A DNA stretch of 64,000 bases from Petrolisthes cinctipes (taxonomy: Eukaryota > Arthropoda > Malacostraca > Decapoda > Porcellanidae). Under the pieces are notes generated by a model, which had not been told where the DNA came from, did no database searches, and saw nothing but the letters and a program-made list of their open reading frames with translations. Made by a program: the position numbers and the translations under genes. This document shows, in pieces, positions 13,761-25,900 of the stretch; the stretch's first letter is position 1; the number at the start of each line of letters is the position of its first letter. Location of the stretch: positions 88,016 through 152,015 of the forward strand of contig JAWQEG010002497.1 of NCBI GenBank assembly GCA_033782935.1, given 5' to 3'.

Positions 13761-14369
13761 TGACCATCACTTCATGTTATTCGGCTCACTGTACTCTCTC
13801 ACCGAAAAGACTGTAATTTCCCCTCACATCATCCCAGGCTAAATACTGAGGCAACTTAAGTCGAAAACAGATTCAACCAACAAGAGGACATTAAACCCTC
13901 ATGACCTGAATTGAACCAATTAGAGGTTTGTGTGATGCAGGAATCCTGATAATACAGATGTCAGATAATATCACAACAGAATGATTTCGGGATTTTGTTT
14001 TTCGTGTTACATTTCATGTTAGGACAAAACCTTTATCGTGCATGTGTGGCGATGGTAAGCACCTGCTTCTATAGACCTAATAACACAACTGTTGTCTCTG
14101 CAGTAAACAAGCCTACAGACACATGTTAAGAAACAATGAGTGAGGCGTAGTGACAGGCACACCTCCCAACAGCTGGACGCTAGACGGATCAAATGAGTGA
14201 GGGCTCTGAATGACTGACACACACAGCCTACACCAGTAGGCTATACAACCATGAAACACAATCCCTCTTATACACTATATCCAAAATATTCACACATATG
14301 ATAATTTAACTCACGCTAGTCTCACTGGGAAAGAATGATATTATCCAATATACAGAATTATAAAGGCGC

Positions 14370-14487
14370 CCTCACATGATCAATATTTATTGACAATATG
14401 TTACTGATTGTACGAAGACGCTAGTAATAATATTGACAGGAACAGGAAATATTTTTAATATTGTCAATATTCAATGAATGTGTGAGG
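14370..14487. mobile_element. short fold-back (MITE-like) element
   Basis: The ends are inverted copies. The left end reads CCTCACATGATCAATATTTA. The reversed right end reads CCTCACACATTCATTGAATA, and both are followed by TTGACAATAT. The interior continues to pair (TAGTAATAATATTGAC). The element is about 118 bp and almost entirely self-complementary. Superfamily and target duplication are not clear. Confidence 0.55.
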
Positions 14488-14738
14488 TTAGTATCGTCAA
14501 AATTGATGTAAGTTTTAACGGTAATCATAGCCATGAGCTGGTTGCAAATATAAAAGGCATTGTGTAAAATAAATGTCTAGATAATTGCTGCACCAAGTCT
14601 GAAGTTATTCAACTAAGCAGGGTGGTAATCACAATCTAGCCTAACGCCCAGATATTTCTGCATCCCTGTCCATACCAAGCAGTCAGCCTACTCTCATCTG
14701 GTAGTCTGAGGCCAGATTACTAACCCACCCCAATAAAA

Positions 14739-14741
<3 letters not shown>

Positions 14742-14772
<31 letters not shown>
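14742..14772. repeat. (AT)n microsatellite
   Basis: Fifteen uninterrupted AT units preceded by an A-run. Confidence 0.95.
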
Positions 14773-14777
<5 letters not shown>

Positions 14778-16773
14778 TTGCTGACAACCAAGAAGCAGGG
14801 GATCGGGGTCAACCCGGAGATGACATTGGCCCTATATATATAGTATGCTGGGAAACCGTGACCGGAAACATGGGGGCTTGATTAAAGCATGACATATTGG
14901 GTCTTCCCACTTCCGTGTAACAGGTACAAAGCAAAGTTCAAAGCAAAGCTGCACCTCGAAGAATGTCAATGGGTTCTCTGGCAACAACTGTTCTTCCTTG
15001 GGTATTTATATTGCTGCTGCTATGTGTTGAGCATGCATAGAACCAGATCTGGGCCAATCTCAGGTGAGATCTTCGTGTGGGTGCCAGGAACAAACTCAGT
15101 CTCTCAGAGGATGATCAACTGCCTTTGCTCTCTGGGGAGCTGGGGATGTTGTAGATTGGCATTGTGACACTGTGAGGTGTGAGGGCCTGGTATAGTGACA
15201 AGATGAGAAGGGAGGGAGGGAGGGCTACACTTACTACTAGTCTGGCTCCAACAATAGTGTGATGTCAGTTTCTGACCTCATTCACTGCTCAATCAAAGAG
15301 GTTGCTCCTATTAACAAGAATAGGCTATTGCACCGGACAGGGCTTAAACATAGGCTACTTGTGGCAGACTATGCTCCTCCAGAGATGAGCAAGCTTTTAG
15401 AGATAGAGACGTTCTTTGCCAAGCAAAATTCAAACATAGAACAGTGCCCCTCTAGAGACACATTCATGGATTTGGCTAACTTCAATGGACAGGGATAGTT
15501 ATGAACTCTGTGTTGGTTCTCATTGCTCTGATACCAGGAATACCAGCAGCCATTTCTTCTTTGACTCTGTAGGATCAAGGAAGCTGAGGGTTGCTGGTTC
15601 CTCATACCAGAGTGAAGACCTACTCCACTACATTTAGTAATCACACACTGCAGGTGTAGCCAAAAGATTCACATATATCCTTGTGGATACTCGCTGGAGG
15701 ATCCTTCAGAGTGTAGGGTTTAGGGCATGTTCGCTATTTGGGAGCAGGAAACACCGTGTCATGAAAAAAAAACTTCCCCCACAAAAACGAGCTTAGTTAG
15801 AACAATGATCTTGGTGGCAAAACGAAGCTCAATCATCAAGCTGCATGATCACAAACAGACAACACTTTTACCCTTGCTAAAATTACACTCGGGCAATTCA
15901 AAGAAAGTGTGCCCAAAAATTGCATAATCCTTACAAAATCGTAAGAAAATCAACTATTTTCTAACCACTATTGAAGCATTGCGGTTAGTGTCTCTACATA
16001 TGCTTTGTTTCGGGGTTTAGGTTGGAAGGCAGCTCTGTATGGGAAACTATATACCGGTATATATATATATATAAAAAAAAAATTATCCAGAAGGGAACAG
16101 GGTGCATCCCATTTGGCTTAAAGGTAAGCCTAAAATCCTATTTGGATGCACGAAAGCGAAGTAAGGTCAATAGGGGCGTAACCAACTTGTACAGAAAATC
16201 TGGCCCTTGCTCTATGTGGTGGTGGCATACAGGCACTTTTCCTTTCTATCAACTGCTGTGAAGCTATGACTTTGTGAAAAAGACCGTTGCCTGTTCCAAT
16301 AAGGACGCACTGCATAAGCCCCTAATGGGACGCTCGTACGAAATGGGGGTGGCAGTGCACCCTAATTGGAATGGCCACAAACTACTAGTGAAATAAGTAT
16401 ATTCTACATTTAGTGTAAGTTAATTAGGCCTACATGAACGTATTATACAGAAGTGCTCCACTGAAGAGCGTTTCAATGCCACAGACCACTGCTGTCAGCC
16501 CCTGTGTAGGAAGCCTTTTTGATCACAGATTCTACCCAGAACGAAGACCAGGACATCGACCAAATATCGTAAGAAACGTTTTGGACAGAGTTTTCTCCAT
16601 ATCTTCCACCAAGATGATAAGTTAATATAAAAGATAGAAGAGAGAAGAAAAGACAAACCCCAAAAGAAGAAGGTTTAGACTGGGTCATCTAAGAATGGGA
16701 CAACTAAGAAAGGGACAACTCAGAAAAAGAAGCATGAAGCAAAATAGAATGAACCAGAAAGCTCTGATCTTAA
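14773..16773. other. intergenic, unassigned open frames
   Basis: Base composition is less AT-rich than the surroundings and several open frames of 60-90 codons occur, for example 15,259-15,498 on the + strand (79 codons, MMSVSDLIHCSIKEV...). I recognise no domain in any of them, and they overlap open frames on the other strand. They could be remnants of a degraded element or a host exon, but nothing supports either reading. A (TA)n tract lies near 16,057-16,072. Confidence 0.35.
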
Positions 16774-16913
16774 ACTTCCTCCATTCCCTGGTCCAAGCTG
16801 CAGCTCTGAACTTGGGCATCCGCCACTTCCTGGTCCAAGCTGCAGCCCCGAACTTGGAGTTCCTCCACTCCCTGGTTCCAGTTGCTGCCACAAACTTGGA
16901 CTTCCTCCACACC
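16774..16913. repeat. 42-bp minisatellite, about 3.3 units
   Basis: The anchor CTGGTCCAAGCTGCAG recurs at 16,788 and 16,830, and in diverged form at 16,872, an exact 42-bp period. Because 42 is divisible by three, open frames persist on both strands. The + strand frame reads a 14-residue repeat of the form HSLVQAAALNLGIR with substitutions. No known protein repeat is recognised, so coding status is doubtful. Confidence 0.8.
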
Positions 16914-18614
16914 AAGTTTCTGAGAGAACGGTTACTATAATGTTTTCATTTTGTTTACTCAAATTATAATTATTTGATTACAGCTCGGGACAAGGCCCTA
17001 CAACAACTTGGGCTACATAGGTCCATAAACTTAAAGATTCTGTTAAAATAATTATGTATTCTTTCTTACAACAAAACCCGTCATACTAGAACAAAGTTGT
17101 CTTAACAAGAAACACTTAGAATAACCATTTCTATAACATAAGTAGATTATCTCTGTCCATTTCTGAGATAGAGGGTACCACGGTTCAATAGGAATTTTTA
17201 AATAATTAGGATGCACTGACTTTGAACTCGAATATATATAAAACCATTAGAGATAGAGCATTGTGCTTTTAACACAATAATAAATAAGGTTTCTGTAATA
17301 CAAAGAGCATTAAAAGTATTATGTGAGTCCATTTATATCTGCATAGTGGCGTGCAGAACGAAAAAATAGCGATTTTTTGCACCTCAAATAGCAAACATAC
17401 CCTATAGGAAATAGGAATACTGAGCTATTTGCTACTAACCATATATTTGATATTGTGTTAAAACTTTGCTCCAAATCTGTACATATTCCAAGATATGTAC
17501 AACCTGCTCTTCATCTTGAGAAGCTCAGGAATGTGGAGCGTAGCTGGGAGTACGCAGTGACAGTCTTGAATCAGTTTACAGTATAGTGTTTGATTACTGG
17601 AGGACCCTACTGAACTGTGGGAATCCTTCAGGCAGGTATTCCTGGCAGTAGCTTGGAGTTCCACCAAAATTAAGGAGGGAACGAGTCACAGAGAATATAT
17701 CGGATATTCTTGGAGTCGTGCAACTAGAATGGCAGGTACAATAATCGAGGCCAAAATAGTTGACTGTATTACTTCCTTTTCTGACCCCTCAATTTTCCTC
17801 GACCATCAAGCCCTACTCTCTATGACCTGAGGGCCAAATAAGGTCAAAGTGTACTATCACCCATTTCTTTCATCAGATAAAAATATGGAATAATGGAATG
17901 TAAAAAAAATTTTAAATTTGATTTTCAGTTGCTGTGGGTGCACATTTATCTATGCTGTAGCAAATCTTAAATCACTCAAACCACAGTAAAAGAAAAAAAA
18001 AAAAAAAAAAAATCAGATGTGTATATTTTTAATTGAGAGATTTACTGGCATAATGAGTTATTTACCAAGGCTCATATAACTGTCGCTTTTGAATACTTAA
18101 TTTGAGGAATGGGAATGAAAGACTGCCGTCCAAGGCCTAAAATACCTTATAGGATGAGGGTGAAAGAGAAGTGGGAAAGCAGATATAACGGAAGTGGAAG
18201 GAAAGGAGGGACAATTGAAAAATTGAAGGGGAGTGGCTGGAGTAGAAGGAGCGCCCAAACCATTTTAGTACTGACCATATCACAGCAAGGTTCTGAATAC
18301 TGTACTTAGCTGTCAGTTAAGTATGTCCCAGCTTAAATTACTTTCCAGGATGGCAATTGCCTAAACGTTAATTACTAGGAAAACTCTAAAGAATTTCACC
18401 CCCCCTGTCAATAATCAGAACATATTGCAAACATGACTCCCAACTTTAGGTAAAGATTGAAAGAATTGCCGTTATCGCGTACGGTTTTTCTACCTTCCTT
18501 ACCCACTTACTTAGACCATTGTAAGACTATTTCCGGTAATTTCTTCTATGGTATTTCCTCCACAAATATTCAAATTAGCCTGACCTTACCTAACCTAACC
18601 TAGACAACAGCAGA
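16914..18614. other. intergenic, no gene recognised
   Basis: AT-rich sequence with an A20 run near 17,993-18,012. The words CCTTACCTAACCTAACCTAG at about 18,584-18,603 recall the arthropod telomere unit but amount to only two or three copies. No gene is seen. Confidence 0.5.
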
Positions 18615-18730
18615 CTACCGGGACCTAACCTGGGCAAACTACCGGGACATAACCTGGACAAACTACCGGGAAATAACCGTGGTAAAGTACAGGAAATGAC
18701 CGGGGCAAAATACTGGGACCTAGCCGGATC
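18615..18730. repeat. 24-bp minisatellite, about 5 units
   Basis: Units of the form CTACCGGGACCTAACCTGGGCAAA start at 18,615, 18,639, 18,663 and 18,687, with a fifth diverged unit. Divergence rises along the array. Just downstream (18,765-18,845) a second small repeat, built on CAAACATrAyCCCCAACTTTA, occurs twice. A related word lies at about 18,430. Confidence 0.8.
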
Positions 18731-19719
18731 TGGCAACACTGCTACAAAATGGCAATTCTTTCAATAAATACACAACTTTATTCATACCGGTACTGCAAAC
18801 ATAATCCCCAACTTTATTCATATTTCAAACATGACCCCCAACTTTACTCACAATTTTTACACTATAGTAAAAACAACTCAGATTTATAGCTTCAAGTTTT
18901 AGCCTGATTAGAGGACCACAACTGTCAATTGGTGAAGCTGTGTGAACCAAAGATAAACTTATCATGGTGTCAGAAGTGGGGGCACAGCTGATTTTTGTTG
19001 TCAGTGAAAAGGTAAACAAATAAGGTCAGTAGGGACTAAACCTACCTCATAGCTTGTCTCGTCAACCTTTTTCTCTCTGGCAGCCATCACGAAGCCAGGG
19101 TAGTATACAATTACACGATACCACTGCCCTATACGATTACAGTTATTATTAAGTCCATTGGTCCTATCTGTTTTATCAAACACAATAGTAAATATTTCAT
19201 GGAAATGTCACTTGTGCCTCCCCGAGAGGTCGCTGCTGGAACAACAGCACCTGCTGCTACTGCCAAATGTCACTTTACAATATTCTACAAGTTGAAGTTT
19301 TGTAGTGTTACAGCCTCTGCTAACACTGCTTAAGAAAACAGGAATACATTTTCTAATATTTATGTAGCGTGGATGTAATTATATGAATAAAATAGTCATA
19401 CAATACTTGTAATGATTTGATATGCAGTGGTACTTATTTTCCAGTAAGATAAAACTTCAAAATATCAACATCAGTTGTTCATATTATGAATGCTATTTGA
19501 ATAGCATGATAATATGTTTATATATAAATTAATCCAAAAATTAATAACGTTAGGAATTCAATCTAATAAGTACAATTTCTGAGATACCTAGCAACTTACA
19601 AGATAGATGTTTACATTTGAAATATTATTGGAACGTGACCCCTACAATATATCCATATGAATAAATATATATTAAATATCTGGAGTCCTCGTACTTAGTA
19701 GTGCCATTACCAATGTGTA

Positions 19720-19893
19720 TGATTTTTTCTCTTTGTAAATATGAGTATGAGTGAGGGTGTGGCAAGGATGTGTGTATGAGCGGAAGTGACCGGACTGGAG
19801 TGTGTGGTGGTGTTATCAACTGACTGAGTGACGCCCTTCACACTCAACACTCACCACTCTCTTACTACATCTCACACTCATGACACTACCAAA
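19720..19893 (+). promoter_or_regulatory. probable ARPC2 promoter / 5'UTR
   Basis: This segment lies directly upstream of the ARPC2 start codon and is the natural place for the promoter. At 19,780-19,790 it carries GCGGAAGTGAC, a close match to the ETS/GABP consensus CCGGAAGTG that is common in housekeeping promoters. No clear TATA box stands at a fixed distance, which fits a TATA-less broad promoter. The start codon context CAAAATGA agrees with the arthropod preference for purine/A residues before ATG. The transcription start itself cannot be placed from sequence alone. Confidence 0.4.
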
Positions 19894-19967
19894 ATGATTC
19901 TCTTAGAAATTAACAACAGAATTCTTGAGGAAACAATAACGGTGAAGATAAGAAACTCTTTAAATGG
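19894..19967 (+). CDS. ARPC2: ARPC2 exon 1 (coding part)
   Basis: Starts at ATG in context CAAAATGA and encodes [18 protein letters not shown]..., matching the conserved ARPC2 N-terminus. It ends with two bases of a Gly codon before the donor GTAAGTG (phase 2). Confidence 0.95.
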
Positions 19968-22900
19968 GTAAGTGAAGAAAATTATATTTGAAAATAAACC
20001 GGTGCAGGGATTGGGTCGTCTGCCGCCCTGGTAATGAGGATGAGCTGTCACACTACGTGGGGGACTCCTTCTCTGACCTGACTATATATTTATTGTTATT
20101 TCCATAATCAGTGAATCTCTAGACACTAACTGAACTTTTAGGACCAGGAAACACACGGCTTGGGACGGTGCTGTGGCCAGTTTTTATGTTGTGAAGTTGT
20201 GTGGAACAGGCTGGACCTTCACCGAGTGTAGCCTAATTGACATAACCATATTCATAATTATATTATGTTTTTGAAGTCTTGCTTGCTTAGATTTACGATT
20301 ATTACTTCCCCCTATCTTTAATCTATCTCACTGCTATACATTGTGCTTACACATTAGCTAACTTACCGGTATGTGAAAAATTTAAGATCTTAATTCCAAC
20401 CCCAATGGTTACTGTTCTTTGCCACAAGGATGGATGTATTTATGTTTAAAGTTGCGTGGTGAAGTGCCTCTTTTATACAGGAAAAAAACAAAGTAACTGT
20501 ACAGGTGCAGGCAGTTGTCTAACAGGAATTTAAACTAAAAGAGTGGTATTATTAAACTACTTCTTTTAGGAACAGTTTTCTTCATTGCTCAGTTCCCCGT
20601 AGGAGGGTATTGCCTGAATTGGTTATGTGGGCAATGCTTTAAGGGTTTTGGTGCCCCTTCGGCCCCAGCCACTAGCTTCAGTTCTTCAACTGTCCCTCTT
20701 TTCTTTCAGTTTCCTTCCTGCTTGCTGTCTCACCTCTCAATCACCTTTTTCTGGCACTATATGACCTCACTATTGCAGTGCCTAATATCAATTAATCTGT
20801 CATCGCCCAGTTCCTATTAGTTTGCAGTGCGAATTTAGCGACGAAACACTTTTTTGTCGAAGAATAAGTTTAATAATATCACACATAGTCGTAAGCAGTA
20901 TCAGGTCTTAGTCACATGCCTAGTGCTCCAGGACTGCTGCTTAGTACCGTACTTTTCCTGATACAGTATAGTGTATGCTTATGGCTAATGGTTCCAGAGG
21001 TACAACAAGGCACTGGTATAATGGAATAGTATGATTGTGTCAATGCCTTATGTCTTTTTAGCCTGACTTGCTGGACATTGTCCATAAAGCAGGTGGGGAG
21101 GGATAAAGGACCTTCCATAACTTTATGGATTTATATATCTGAAATGAAGAAGATGAGGATTAAGAGCAAAGAACCTGCTGAATGTTGTCACTGTGAAATA
21201 AAAGAATCAGGGAAATTCTCTACGAGAGCTTCGCTTAGATTAGAGAAATATTATTAGTACAGGATAGTGACCATTACCAAATCAGTGTTATAAGTATCAT
21301 TGAGCAGTCATAAACCATATTTTTTTCATTAAATTTGTTATGCATATGGTAAATAGGATAGGTAATTCTGACTCTAACTTTTGTGGTACCGTAAACTCCC
21401 TAACTTCGGACTGTGCCATAACTTTAGACATTTCGCAAAAAAATGTAATAATTCAACTGTACTGGAAGAGAGTGCTATATTTGCAGAAAATAACAATGGT
21501 GTTAGTTAGGGAAATGTTCAAAGACTATTATGTATAAATTCTATTACAATAGTTCGAATATGTGTGGGTGAAAATGTTCGACAAATGCAATGAAAAAAAG
21601 AGTCTGCATTTTTTAACCCTGCAAAACTTTGTTCACACAGAACAAAGAATTTCACTTGTAAAAACGTGAATGGTACGATTATATGTGGACACACTCTGTA
21701 AGTACTGGGCAGTAAACAAATTTAAAATATATGCATGCATAACCATGTTATGATTTTTTTAATGAATATTTCTATTTTTTACAGAAAAAAGTCCCAACTT
21801 CGGACAGACAAATTAATACGGTACCGGTACTTGACCGCAAGCAAAGGATGATTTTTGATGTAGATGTAAACCTATGGCCTAAGTAATGATACCGGTACCC
21901 AAATAATATGTGATATAGTTCTGTAGGATTGTCAGTACTACCAGTACCAAAGTTATTGCCTGTAAGGTGCTACAGTATGGTGCCTTAACCAGTAATGAGT
22001 TTTATTTTGAAGAAAAAAGTTATAATAGTTATTTTATTATAGTATTTTATACAGGTAATCAAGTCAAGGAATACAGGAAGTGGATGTGTGTGTCATTTGT
22101 ACCTGGAATTATGTTATTATGTACTTTATGTAGGTCTTATTATGGTGTTTCAGTATGCATTTGTTGAGTCAGTGAGGTAGCAACTTGATATTTAGATGAA
22201 TTTTTTTTTTTTTGGAAGAAGAGGTCACTTCCTCTTCCGGTTTTGTGTATATGCAATGCGTTTTATATATATTTTTTTTTTCGGCTAGAAAAGTTTTTGA
22301 ATAGTTCTTAGTTAGATCTATGCCAAGAAAACCTCACTACAATGTGATATGATGCAACTTATTGTGATCTCAATTTATGTGCTTAAAGAAGAAGCTATTT
22401 TTGGATATATCTCTCTATATTTGAATAACTCAGGCCATGAATGCAGCAAATTTTTTTTTTTTTTTTTTTTTTTAACTCCTCAGGTGTCCGAAGTTCAGCC
22501 AGCATGTCTAGAGATCGATGCTGTTAACCATTCTCATGTTTAAAGGGAAAACACAACCCTGTCCGAAGTTGGGAAGAGCTGTCCAAAGTTAGGAAATTTC
22601 TGCCTAACTTCAGACACTTGAAAATTGAAAAAAAAAAAAAAAGTACGAATTTAGCGTGCTTAATTTTTTTCGTTATATGGATTCAGTAGGTACTCTACCT
22701 GGCTACCACATGACACCAACAGGAATAAAATTGCACCATTATTAATAGAGTTATTTACTAAAACATGTAAAAAATGTCCAAAGTTAGGGAGTTTTACGGT
22801 ACCATTAAAATATTTTAATTGGATGAATTTGCAAATTGCAGTCCAGTTGCATTTGTTTAAGAGTTATATCAAGAGTTATACATGTGACAAGTGTGAGGGT

Positions 22901-25900
22901 TGTGAGAGTTGGTGTGCTGCCTGGCCAGCCAGTGATTCTAATTCTCACATACCTGGTGTACTCAGTTGTAGGAAGAAGTATCCGTTTTGTCATGTCCAAA
23001 TCGCAGGGCTGACTAAGCATTAACATCCGCAAGCAATAATAAAAATGATGTTAGTTTTTAATATTGTTTTTTATCTCTTAATAATAATAATAATAATCCC
23101 TTTGATTACATGGGTATATTTTGTTTTTCAGTAACAAAGCAGAGTCCATTGATGTAACTATAGCAGACTTTGATAGTGTGCTGTACCACGTGTCAAATAT
23201 TAATGGAGACAAGACTAAAATACGGGTAAGTATTCCTCTGAAATCTTCATGAATGATGTTTAATGTAGTTTATCCTGTCTTTTCACAGTAAACCCTCAGT
23301 AAACTGGATTCCAGTGCACCAGAATTTGGCTTCACCAGACTGGGTGAGCCAAATGAGACTGTCCTGTGCACGGGAAAAAACTCTTGATGCCATAAAAATA
23401 TTTTTTAGAATTGTAGCGAATTATGACATTTCCTGTGTAGTTTATGTCTTTAGCTAGATTGTTTAAGGTCTGGGAATCAATCTACTGTACTATATTTCCT
23501 TTCATGACAGCTTGATTAATTATGCAGCAATTTTTGTCAACTACTGTAGGCTCTTTGAGTATCAAATTCTGAAAAATTAAGTGAAGCATTACTGTGTAAG
23601 CCAGTAACCATAAATGTTCTCAGAAATTTTTTTTGAAATAAAACCATCCTTAGTAAAAGAGGAAGGAAACTACTTTTCTTGATGCAAAAGTGCTTAATTA
23701 TATATTGATATATTTAACAACTGGAATGAGGCCAGCTAGAGTGGAGGGTATGGATTAGAGATATTGGAATAGACAGAGATGCAAATTGCCAAATGAATGT
23801 CTGGTGCTTTCCTGAGCAACAAAATAGATGCTATAACCTGCCTTGCCATGTTTGAATCAAAAGTACTGTATTGGCTATGTAATGAGGACAGAGCAGCTGA
23901 GATGCGTCAGGCATATAGAATGAAAGTTAAGGTGCTCGTAAATGTCTCAAAAGTGAAGAGACTAGCTAGAACAAATGCTCTAAATCAAATGTATTGGAGG
24001 AATGATATCAGCAAGTAATAGAAGGCTGTCACATGCTTGCATTGAAAAATGCCTTAAAAATTAAACAAAATTAAAGTGTCTATATATGGTTACTACTCGT
24101 GTGCAATGATCTATTATTCACGGCATGTAAAACAGTTATGCGGTACTATATTTTATTATTTTTAGTGCAGTCTTTAGTAGGTATAATGATCCAATAGCTG
24201 AATTTATCCATACCCTCAATCTTGGACATATCCAGAAGTCGTAACATATGTGCGTGTGAATAGCAGTTGACCTGGGCTACGATAACAGACTTGATTTTGC
24301 CTATGTCCAGTGTCAGAACATAAAAAAAGACTTTTAACCGTCATTATGGGATAGAAAACTAAAGGAAGGGTGTGTTAGCAAAGATTTGCTCATAATAGTA
24401 TATGTATTGTTTTTAGGTATAATTCATAATCATCACTATTTAATAAAGTGAATAATTTGATGTTTGTGGTGTAGGTGTGTAACACCCCTATTTTTATATA
24501 TATTGTTATTTAGAATATTTACGGGTATTAGGGTAGGCTTTTAGTATAAGATTGTAGGGAGTAGCCAGGCCGAGATTATCAATGATGAATAATCTCGGTG
24601 GTGGGCTTCTGAAAATGTTAATATGATGAAAAGTACCAATAATGTTTATAGTTAGAGGTTATAGATGAATAATAGAAATAATTATTATAGTTAGGTAAAT
24701 AGGTGAAATAGAGGAATAATTGAAACTTAGGTACATTGATAGTGATAGGAAAATAAGTAATGATTAAGAGGTAAATGAAAAATATTAATTGGAGTACAGG
24801 GAGTAACCTGCAGTTATAATTATAATTTATAATTACGAACATAACTCTCCTATAATGGTACCTGCATTTTAACTATAACTTAGAAAATTAATTAGATTAG
24901 TTAGGGTCTAGTCAGGATGGTCCATAAGGAGATTCATGGAACAATACATGCCTTGTATATGAATACTACAGTAATATAGTACTTTAACCAAGGAAGAAGG
25001 CAATGTATTTGAGCACAGGAAAAGGTATAAATGGTAATATGTAGAAACTGAATATACACCAGTAATGGTGGAACTGAAAAGAATGCCAGCTATAGGATAG
25101 AGTAGTAGCATACACTGGTGGCTTTTTGTTTTGTTAAAGGCAGTGGGGTTTTTGTTTCCTCCCCAGAGTAAAGTAAAATGGCAATATCCGTCCACGAGTT
25201 TATATAGATACGAGTTAGCAATTAAAATCAAAGATAGTACCCCATACGGTGTGTGTTTAGAATTTAAAATTAAATTTTCAATTAAAAAACTTGTGAAATA
25301 AAATGGTAACGTGGAAAAATCTCGCTTTTACAGGTGAGCATCTCGCTTAAGTTCTACAAGGAGCTGGAAGAGCATGGTGCAGGGGAGCTGGTAAAGCAGG
25401 AGTATGGGGACTTGCTACTCTCCGAGCCAGAATCTGGCTACAATGTCTCCCTCGTTGTTGACATGGAGAAACTCCCTGATGACTGGCAGTCGCTCGTCAA
25501 AAAGGTCGGCCTGCTCAAGAGGAACTGCTTTGCCTCAGTCTTCCAAAAATACTTTGAATTCCAAGAGCAGGGATTGGAAGGCCAGAAGAAAGCCATTATT
25601 CACTACAGAGAAGATGAGACTATGTAAGTACTATATTGTATAGACATGGACTCAGTTGCCTGACTTCCTGTTCTTCATTACCTCATAGCTCTGTTGGTAC
25701 AGTATTAATTGAAATAGAACAAAAGATATGCTTTTGTGTTTTTTAAGGTAAGAAATGCACAATCATGATAAATTTTAAAGCTCTATGATCTGTTTATTAG
25801 CAGTTTATAGGTGGATGGGTGTAATTTATGTGTTCTTTGTGATTGTACCTTGATTTAGCAGTAATGCAGATGGTATTCCTTCCAGTAGAACTTCAGATTA

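Noticed and set aside
18584..18603. CCTTACCTAACCTAACC, resembling the arthropod telomere repeat
   Set aside because: Only two to three imperfect units, within a region of unrelated CTAACC-containing minisatellite. Too little to call interstitial telomeric sequence.
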